64,000 nucleotides of DNA, taken from Diplonema japonicum (Eukaryota > Euglenozoa > Diplonemea > Diplonemida > Diplonemidae). The stretch spans positions 310,001 to 374,000 of the forward strand of contig OZ025721.1 in NCBI GenBank assembly GCA_964019335.1, read 5' to 3'. How positions within the stretch are numbered: position 1 is the stretch's first letter; each line of letters begins with the position of its first letter. Below the pieces are notes generated by a model. That model saw nothing but the letters and a program-made list of their open reading frames with translations, was not told the DNA's origin and made no database searches. Shown one piece after another: positions 57,346 through 64,000 of the stretch. The position numbers and the translations under genes are program-made.

Positions 57346-59235
57346 CTCTCTCTCCCTTTTTTTTTCTTCCTTTTGTTTATTCTCCCCCCATTTTTTGGGC
57401 TTCGCTGTGCTTGGGGGAGATTTTACTGCCTTAAGAAAACAGCTAGTGCCGTGTCATGAGCCCCCCTTTTTTTTTTTTTTTTAGTTTCAAGTAAATGCGA
57501 CGCTTTCTTTTCTTTTCATTCGTTTTTCTTGTTGGATAAGAAGGGCAACAAAAAGAAAGAAAGAAAGAAAAGGGGGGGGGGGGGGGAGAGAGAAAAGATA
57601 AGGGAAAAAAAAGAAGAACAGAGGGGGCATTTTCCCCTCTTCTTTTTTTTTTTTTGTAAAATTCTTTTCGTATTTTTTTTTTTTTCTGGAAAAAAAAGGG
57701 AAAAATAAAAGTGGCTCGCAAAATATACATTACGCCGACTCATTTTTTTTTTTTTTTTTATCCTGCATCATTTTTTTCCCCCCCCCCTTTTTTTTTTCCA
57801 CCCAGCTCGGAAAACAAGCAATTAACTCCCCAAACAAATTTAAAGTGATGGATGAAAAAAAAAAACTTTTTCGGCGCGCACTTTGACGATACTTTCTTAT
57901 CTATGCACAAAACAAAAGAAGGAAAAAAAAAAAAAAAAAAAGTAGGTTTAAAAAAAAATGAAAAATGGAGCGCCCATTCCATATAATTAGTTGAAAAAAA
58001 ATGAAAAAAAAAAAAGAGAGAAAAGAAAATGCAAAGAAAAGTGCCGTCGGTGCGAAAGAAAAGTTTTGTTAGCTCGGGTATTTTAAAACCGAAGAAACCA
58101 ATTTAAAAGATGGAACACAAGAGAAAGGGGGGGGGTAAAAAAAAAGAAAGAGAATCTTAAGTTTTTTTTTTGGGGGACCCCCCCATAACCAGTATTCTAA
58201 AATATTCTTTTATTCTCTCTTTTTTTCTTTTTTTTTTTTTTTTAAAAAAAGAGAAAAAGAAGAGGGAGGAAGGAGTTCTCTTTTTGCTAATTTTCTTTTC
58301 TCTGTTTCCCTTATATTTTTTTTCCTTCTTTTTTTTTTTCTTTTCCCCTACTATAACACAAGGCCCTCTTTACATTTTTCTCCTTATTTTTTTTTTTTCC
58401 CTGGTGTTTCTTTTTTTCTTTTTTTCTTCTTTTTTTCAGGTACTGCCCCCTTTCTTTGGGAGGATCTATCAGTGCACTTAGAGCAAAAGAAAAAAAAACT
58501 TTTTTTAAAAAAATGATGGAAAATTAATTTTTTAAACAAAAAATCAGGCGTTTGTAAGAAAGAAAAAAAAAAAAAAAGGGAAAAAGAAAAAAGTGAAAGA
58601 GGAATTTAAAGAACCAAAAAAAGAAAAAAAAAGAAGAAGGGAAAAGGTTTAAAAAAATAGAAAGAATTAGAAAGAGACCCCCCTCCCTTATTTCCTCGCT
58701 TTTTTTCCGCCCCTCCCATTTATTCTGTTTTCCTCTCTTAGCCCCTCCTTCTCCCCAGTTTTCTCCTTCCTTTATTTTCAAAAAGATTATGGCCCCTTTT
58801 AAGAATATGGTGGACCACACACATTTTTTTCACATTACTTTTCCGGTCCCTTTTCATTTCCTCCACTCCACTGCCCCCCCCCCCTTTTTTTTGCGATTTT
58901 CTTTTTAAAAAAAATGGGGATTCCTGTCCGGCTATGTAAAAAAGATTTTACGGCGCCTATTATTTTCTTTTTCTTTTTTTTCTTTTGCTTCTTTGCCTCC
59001 ACGCTATTTTTTTTTCAAAAAAATAAAAAAAAAGAAAAAAAAAAAAACTAAGAAAAAAAAACCCCAAAAAAAGATAATTTTTTTTCAAAGAAAAGAAACG
59101 CAGTTCACTTCTATGAGAGACCATCACCCCTTCCCCTTCCCCCACATTTTTCCTTTTCTCCTTCTTTGTTTGTCAATCTTTTTTTTTTTTTTTTTCCTTA
59201 TTTATTTATTTACTTCCAATAAATTCTTCCTTTTC

Positions 59236-59282
<47 letters not shown>

Positions 59283-59398
59283 ATTTGCGAGAAAAAAAGA
59301 TTTTCTTTCCCCCTCCTCCTCCCTCTTCCCCCTCCCCCCAAAAAAAAATCCTTTCTTTTTTTTTTCTAGTTTTTTTTTTTTTTTTTTTTTTTGGAATT

Positions 59399-59431
<33 letters not shown>

Positions 59432-59465
59432 AGCATCCCATTTCCACACACAGAAGAAATAAAAA
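56660..59465 (+). other. Homopolymer-rich spacer after the giant gene
   Basis: About 2.8 kb of A-runs, T-runs and mixed A/G or C/T tracts, including a G18 run near 57570. No gene is recognised; open frames are poly-Lys or poly-Phe. It should include the giant gene's 3' end and the promoter of the next gene. Just before that gene an A31 run ends in CAG (59400-59432), which looks like an intron end in its 5' UTR. Confidence 0.6.
57275..57296 (+). other. Perfect 8-bp hairpin close to a T-run
   Basis: AAGTGGCT - TTCGTT - AGCCACTT, followed within about 15 bases by a T-run of more than 30. It could be a structured RNA end with a Pol III-type terminator, or chance; no RNA gene is recognised upstream. 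Confidence 0.4.
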
Positions 59466-60460
59466 ATGTCTGCCCCTTTCGGAGGTAACGGGAAGGACAT
59501 CAAACTCAAGCCGGGAGAAGGGGTCGTACAAACTGACAGCGTCCTTCCTTACTCCTTCTGTCCGGACTCCATCTCAGCCGATCTGGCGGGTCTAGATGAT
59601 GCAATCGAAGACATGAAGCTCACCACGAGAGAGGGCAAACAAGTAAACAAAGATTTCTTAGCAAACAAAAGCATAATCCTCACCCACCCCGTCAAGCCAG
59701 AGGTCGTCCTGGGTGAGGGCTCGTGGTACGACGAATTGATCGACACAGAAACCTACACCATGACGTTCAAATTAAGATGCCACAACCCATTTATCTCGAT
59801 GGAGGACGAAGAAGTGTGCGGTTTTTCATTTCTGAAACACATAGCCGACATCGAAAACACCTTTAGTTTTCTCGACGTTGCGGAAGAAGAGGACAAAACA
59901 ACAGAAAGTTACGTTCAAATGTCCAGGTATCTTCTCGCCGGTGGAAAAGTCCGCGTTGCTGCAGAAACAGAACCCACCGACGAACCAGTCAGAATGCCAC
60001 GGTTGTTAAAAGAAAACACCGATGAATTTCGTAAGGCAAACGACGAAACCGCGCGTGTTCTTCCCTTTGAAGACGAGAACCAAAAGACCGGTAAAGTAGT
60101 AATGAGGTACTTAATGCTTCCAGAAACCGATGACTGGTACGAGGTTGAACACAGGAACTTTATGAAATCCCGTGTTCGAATTGAGATGAAGGACACGGCT
60201 AAATACTGTGTGTATCTTTTCTACCTGTCCCTCCTTGAGTTTTGCTTTGGGTGGATCATCCTCGGGGTGGGCACGCTGCAGCTCGATGGTGGTTCGGAGG
60301 CTGTCGTGATTGCTTCATTCACGTCCGGCCTTGTTATGGCAATGTCGTCCGTGCTGGGCTTCCTCGGGTCGCTGTCCGCGCACGAGAACTTCATCCAGAG
60401 ATACATGGTCTCCACATTGTTGACTATGTCATTCTTGACCACGGTTTGTGAATTTGAGGG

Positions 60461-60497
<37 letters not shown>

Positions 60498-60917
60498 AGT
60501 ATTTATACGTTGAAATCAGTTTTTTAAACCAATCGGAGCTTGAGTTTGGCACCACCGATCTCGCCTCTGATGGTGGTGGGAAATCGGCCTCTTCGGTGTG
60601 TTTTTTTTTTTTTTTTTATTATTATTAATAAACCATAGGGTGCGTCAAGCAAGCGTAGCGAGATTGTGCTTTCTTTGATTTTCGCGGCGATTGCGTTGGG
60701 GATTACTTTTCTATCCACTTACACTTGTACCCAGGCTTTGGACTCTATCAATGATTTGGGTACCCTACAAGATGATGCTTTAATCTTTAGGTATTTCCAG
60801 GTGCGGTTCACGGAGCTGAAGAAACAAGTAGAGCACCTGGCGATGTCCAGCACCGGTGAGTACCGCTCCATGACACGGACTGATGTTTCACCTGCTGTGA
60901 AAGCTGGGGATTTTTGA
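59466..60917 (+). CDS. Predicted four-transmembrane protein, three exons
   Basis: Exons 59466-60443, 60500-60595 and 60639-60917 join in phase 0 to 450 residues. The first 245 residues are hydrophilic and presumably cytosolic. Four hydrophobic segments follow: about 247-270 (YLFYLSLLEFCFGWIILGVG), 279-303 (VVIASFTSGLVMAMSSVLGF), 313-335 (crossing intron 1: MVSTLLTMSFLTTV|YLYVEISF) and 367-388 (VLSLIFAAIALGITFLSTY). A short exon 2 encodes a polar loop before helix 4. Without splicing the frame would end in a poly-Lys tail after helix 3, so the exon model explains the missing fourth helix. I do not recognise the family; it is tetraspan-like in layout only. The tail after helix 4 is about 60 residues. 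Confidence 0.75.
60444..60499 (+). other. Intron 1 of the four-TM gene (56 bp, poly(A))
   Basis: GTTTGTGAATTTGAGGG, then about 36 A and CAG; phase 0. The same G-rich block plus A-run plus CAG layout is seen in the CCCH intron and in giant-gene intron 5. Confidence 0.75.
60596..60638 (+). other. Intron 2 of the four-TM gene (43 bp, T-rich)
   Basis: GTGTG, a T-run, ATTATTATTAATAAACC and ATAG; phase 0, between KSASS and GASSKRSE. It has a normal pyrimidine-rich body, unlike intron 1. TATTAATAA resembles a branch-site sequence. Confidence 0.65.
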
Positions 60918-61023
60918 AGAAGAAGAAGAAAAATTGACACTGAAATTTTTGTATCGAGAAATTTTTTTTTTCTCCCCCCATTTTGCCCCCATCTTCTGGT
61001 GTGGGGTTTGGACGGGAATGGGG

Positions 61024-61075
<52 letters not shown>

Positions 61076-61576
61076 GTTCTCTCCCTCTTTTTTTTTTTTT
61101 TTTTTTTTTTTTATTATTCTGCACGAAAAGAAGAAAAAAAAAAATCGGTGCCCTCTTTGAAACATTAAAAAAAAATGTTCCTTTTATTTTCTTTCTCCTC
61201 TCTGGCGTGTGTGATTACAAAGAAAAAAAAAAAAAAAAGAACAAAACAAAAGAAAGGGAAAAGGGGGAGTGAGGAAAAGAAGGAGGGGGGGAAAACTATT
61301 TTCTCTCTATTTCCCCCCCCTCCTTCTCGCTGCTCCTTGGGCTCGTTCGATTGTTTCCTCCTGTATCTCTCCTTCTTCCCTTGGTACCTACCTACCTTAC
61401 TTGTTTTTCTTATGCCTTGTTTTTATTTTATTTTTTATTCTCTTTTCTCTTTTCTTCTCCACCTTGTTACACCCTCCTCCCTCCTTTCTGGCGGGTATTG
61501 AGCAACAGAGAAGGGGGAAAAAAAAAAAAAGGAACAAAGATGGGAAGCTGTTTTATTTTTAATTTTTTTTTTCTTG
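60918..61576 (+). other. Homopolymer-rich spacer
   Basis: A-run of about 50 (61023-61073), T-runs and C/T-rich sequence. No gene is recognised. Confidence 0.6.
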
Positions 61577-62090
61577 ATGTCTAAAAAAAGGTTTTTAGAA
61601 CAAAATAACTTTTCCTCGTTGGCTTTCCCAAGAGGAAAACACCCGAAGAAGCGAAAGATCTGCAGCCGCACACTCAATCCAGAAGAAGAAAATGGTTATA
61701 TCTTGTGGTAGTTTTTTTTTTTTTAAACTACTACTGCAATTTTTTTTTAAAAAAAAAAAAGACGTTGACCCCCCCCCTTTTTTTGTTAGGGTGGTCCTCG
61801 AGTGGGATTTGCCCTTAAACATCGCCTTTTGTTTTTCTTCTTTTTCTTTTGTTCATATTTGGAGGCCGATTGGAGGGGTAAAACAGGGCAAGAATCATCA
61901 TGAAAAAAAAAGCACCCTCTCTGGGGCGGGAGACCACTTCTCACCGTTGAACCTCAAAAAGACATTGGGAGCGTCATTTGCTCGCGTAAGTGCGAACAAC
62001 TGGCTGAGTGTTTTTTTTTAGGTTCTGGCGTCTGTCAGAGGGATCGCCTTACCAGGTTTCCGAGTCGGAGGGCCATACCCTTTTTGTTGT
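61577..62090 (+). CDS. Tentative split gene, product unknown
   Basis: ATG 61577 opens MSKKRFLEQNNFSSLAFPRG and continues through KHPKKRKICSRTLNPEEENG, which contains a PKKRK nuclear-signal-like cluster. A GTAGTT donor (61708) and TTTGTTAG acceptor (61789) would join it to WVVLEWDLPLNIAF. The exon runs to SFAR, followed by a consensus GTAAGT donor (61986) and TTTTTTTTTAG acceptor (62021), a 36-bp phase-0 intron. The next exon reads VLASVRGIALPGFRVGGPYP and runs into an A-run, where the model is lost. The first intron would be phase 2 and 82 bp, unlike the others, and exon 2 has a Phe/Ser-rich stretch, so the model is uncertain. No family is recognised. Confidence 0.35.
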
Positions 62091-62092
62091 AG

Positions 62093-62126
<34 letters not shown>

Positions 62127-62263
62127 GGTCACCCAGAAAAAGAACTTTTTTTTTTCCTTTTTTTTTCCTCCCGTTTTACAGTGCACGAAAGAAAAAGGAA
62201 GAAAAAAAAGAAAAAAAAAAAAGAATCCACAAAAAAAAAAAAAAAGAAAAAGATTAACACTGT

Positions 62264-62342
<79 letters not shown>

Positions 62343-63338
62343 GCAATACTGTTGCCCCAATAATGACCCTTTTTTTAGGGGGGTTTTTTTTTTATATTCC
62401 TCCGTTTCACAACCGAAAAGAAGAAAAAAAATAAGAAGAAGAAAAAAAAAAAAGAAGAAACCGCACAAATGAAGAAATTAAATACAAGAAAAAAAAAAAG
62501 AAAAAAAAGAAGAAACCACACAACCACAGTAAATAAAATTATTTCACCCCCCCCCTATTTTTGTATTACTTTTGACTATTCCTAGGAAGCGCTGTTAGTT
62601 GATTTTATACAGGTTTTTTTTTTTTTTTTGAGATGACTGATAACCTCAGCTATAAAATCCGTGCGCGCAACAAAAGAGCCGGAATAGGTTTTTTTTTTTT
62701 TTTTTTTTTTGCTTTCTCTCCCCTCCCTCCCTCTCCCCATATTTTTTTTGTTCAAAGGAAAAAAAAAAGAAATGACGAAGAAACGGAAAAAGAAAACAAA
62801 AAAAAAACAAAAAAAAAACAAGGAAAAAGAAAAAGAAAAGAGAAAAAAAAAGAAAAAAAAAAACAACTCCCTTCTCCCTCTCATCATCCCCAATTTACAC
62901 TTTTTTGCTCCCAAAGGATTTTTTTTTCTTCATACACACATTGAGTAAACATGAATTAAAAAAAAAGAAGAAAAAAAAAAACAGGAGTCAAAATTCAAAA
63001 CCTTTTATACTTTTTTCTTTCTTTTTTTTTTACTTCCTTTCCCCATCTTTCACTTTATATTTTTATTTATTTATTTACGAAAAAAAAAACAAAAAACTTC
63101 TCTTTCTTTCTTCCCCCCCCCCCCCTTTCTTTTTTCAGGTCTCAGGAAAAGTATCCCCCTTCTCCACCAAAAGAAAAAAAATTGGACCAATGAAAAAACT
63201 AAAAAAGAAAGCCCCCCCACCTTTTTTTTTATATATTTTTTTTTATAACACCCCATTTTCCACCTTTTTCTTTTTCCTTTTTTTTTTTTTTTTTTTTTTT
63301 TTCCCTCAGCATTGTAACATCATGTGTGAAGATCTTTT

Positions 63339-63371
<33 letters not shown>
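62091..63371 (+). other. Homopolymer and microsatellite spacer
   Basis: A-runs, T-runs, purine-rich tracts and the GA microsatellite. A perfect 7-bp hairpin GGGGCAA-TACTG-TTGCCCC lies at 62340-62358, directly after it. No gene is recognised. The segment ends in an A31 run (63341-63371) that leads straight into the next ATG. Confidence 0.6.
62269..62338 (+). repeat. (GA)35 microsatellite
   Basis: An uninterrupted GA dinucleotide repeat of about 70 bases. It is the longest dinucleotide repeat in the window and is probably length-variable. Confidence 0.95.
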
Positions 63372-63374
<3 letters not shown>

Positions 63375-64000
63375 TTCCGAAGAAACCTTCGCTTGCTGTG
63401 CGTACCAAGGTACTCCGCGACAGAGTGCGTCGGGGGTGTTAAAATAGATGCTCCAGGCGGCCTGGATTTATGGCTGGTAGAGGGGCACCTTTGCACTCTT
63501 GCCTTGGTGAAGGGGTCTCGAAACGAATCCCTCATGATGCTGGACGGTGGCTTCAGGGGCGATGGCGCCGTTCTGAAGAAATTCGTGAAAAACAACAAGC
63601 TGCCGAAGATAAAGGAAGTCGTGTGCACGCATGCCCACCCCGACCACTGCATGGCACATACCGGCCTCGCTAACATCACCACATACTCCCCGAAAGGTAT
63701 CGAAGAATGGTACCAAGGCTCAACGGGGAAATTACAAAAATGCATAGATTATGCTTTGGGTACCACGGCGGCATTGTTCAGAGGGAAGCCCTTCAGAAAT
63801 CCTTACGGGAAAACAGGATACTCACCTCGTACAAAATCAACCGAAATACACCACGGGTCAACAATACCAGGGTCGGAATGGACCGCAGTGGACCTCCCAG
63901 GTCACACTCACCACATGCTTGGCCTGTATCATAAAAAAGCAAAGATTTTTTACGCGTCTGATCTGTGTGTTGTGCTTGGTAAAGATAGAATTATGCCGCC
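63372..64000 (+). CDS. Metallo-beta-lactamase-fold hydrolase, 5' part (MBLAC1-like)
   Basis: The frame is open from ATG 63372 to the right edge (209 full codons), so the C terminus is missing. It begins MFRRNLRLLCVPRYSATECV. The metal site is visible: VVCTHAHPDHCMAHTGL gives the H-x-H-x-D-H motif (H87, H89, D91, H92). DLPGHTHHMLGLYH supplies the next His (H178) in the usual G-H-T context, and IFYASDL supplies the bridging Asp (D197). The final His should lie beyond the window. Such enzymes bind one or two Zn or Fe ions and hydrolyse esters, thioesters, amides or phosphodiesters. The V-x-T-H-x-H-x-D-H...G-L pattern is closest to MBLAC1-type proteins in my judgement; the substrate is unknown. 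The ATG directly follows 31 A residues. No intron is seen. Confidence 0.85.

Noticed and set aside
56654-58484. A sixth giant-gene intron starting at GTATG (56654) and ending at TTTTTTCAG before a short frame at 58440-58481
   Set aside because: It would be about 1.8 kb, against 35-56 bp for the others, and would add only 14 residues; the TGA at 56657 is simpler.
60500-60527. The end of the four-TM protein at 60527 (frame reading through an A-run)
   Set aside because: It reads an intron as poly-Lys and loses the fourth helix; the spliced model stays open in phase 0.

Overview
The window is nuclear DNA of a eukaryote, most likely a unicellular one. Protein genes carry very short spliceosomal introns (35-56 bp in the eight best models, donors mostly GTATG-like, acceptors mostly ACAG). 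Coding DNA is GC-rich and is set in intergenic DNA made largely of long A and T homopolymers. There are APE-type non-LTR retrotransposons and animal-like extracellular domains. Stops are TGA or TAA, consistent with the standard code. The species cannot be fixed from the sequence. The cysteine-rich CxxC style recalls metamonad surface proteins, but that is only an impression.

Region 1 (1-10,459) is a pile-up of LINE retroelements, all on the minus strand. Copy A1 (1 to about 5,460) is nearly full length: ORF1 (coiled coil, one homopolymer frameshift) and a long open ORF2 with endonuclease, reverse transcriptase and RNase H, running off the left edge. ORF2 carries a 2A-like ribosome-skipping motif (3255-3296) ahead of the endonuclease. 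A2 (about 5,461-6,655) is a 5'-truncated copy that is almost identical to A1 where they overlap. B1 and B2 (6,664-8,491 and 8,504-10,447) are truncated copies of a second family, stacked at the same GATTTATTTT-type target with visible target-site duplications.

Region 2 (10,460-17,673) holds decayed coding remnants, an SRPK/CLK-like protein kinase (11,396-13,351), a two-finger CCCH zinc-finger protein with one intron (14,305-14,991), and homopolymer-rich spacer with one possible tiny split gene and a hairpin.

Region 3 (17,674-56,659) is a single giant gene. One uninterrupted 34,446-bp coding exon is followed by five small downstream exons, giving a predicted type I membrane protein of about 12,923 residues. 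It has a signal peptide, a glycine-rich domain, a VWA domain with beta-sandwich modules, about 8,800 residues of a 10-cysteine EGF/CxxC repeat of about 65 residues (roughly 130 copies), classical EGFs, a C-type lectin domain, LamG/ConA-like domains, cadherin-like modules, an IPT domain, an REJ-like region, one transmembrane helix and a 62-residue acidic tail. It looks like a very long surface adhesin or receptor.

Region 4 (56,660-64,000) contains homopolymer spacer, a three-exon four-transmembrane protein gene (59,466-60,917), a tentative split gene (61,577-62,090), a (GA)35 microsatellite, and the 5' part of a metallo-beta-lactamase-fold hydrolase gene (63,372 to the right edge). Two genes here abut or run across poly(A): several start codons sit directly after encoded poly(A) runs, and several introns have poly(A) instead of a pyrimidine tract before the acceptor.
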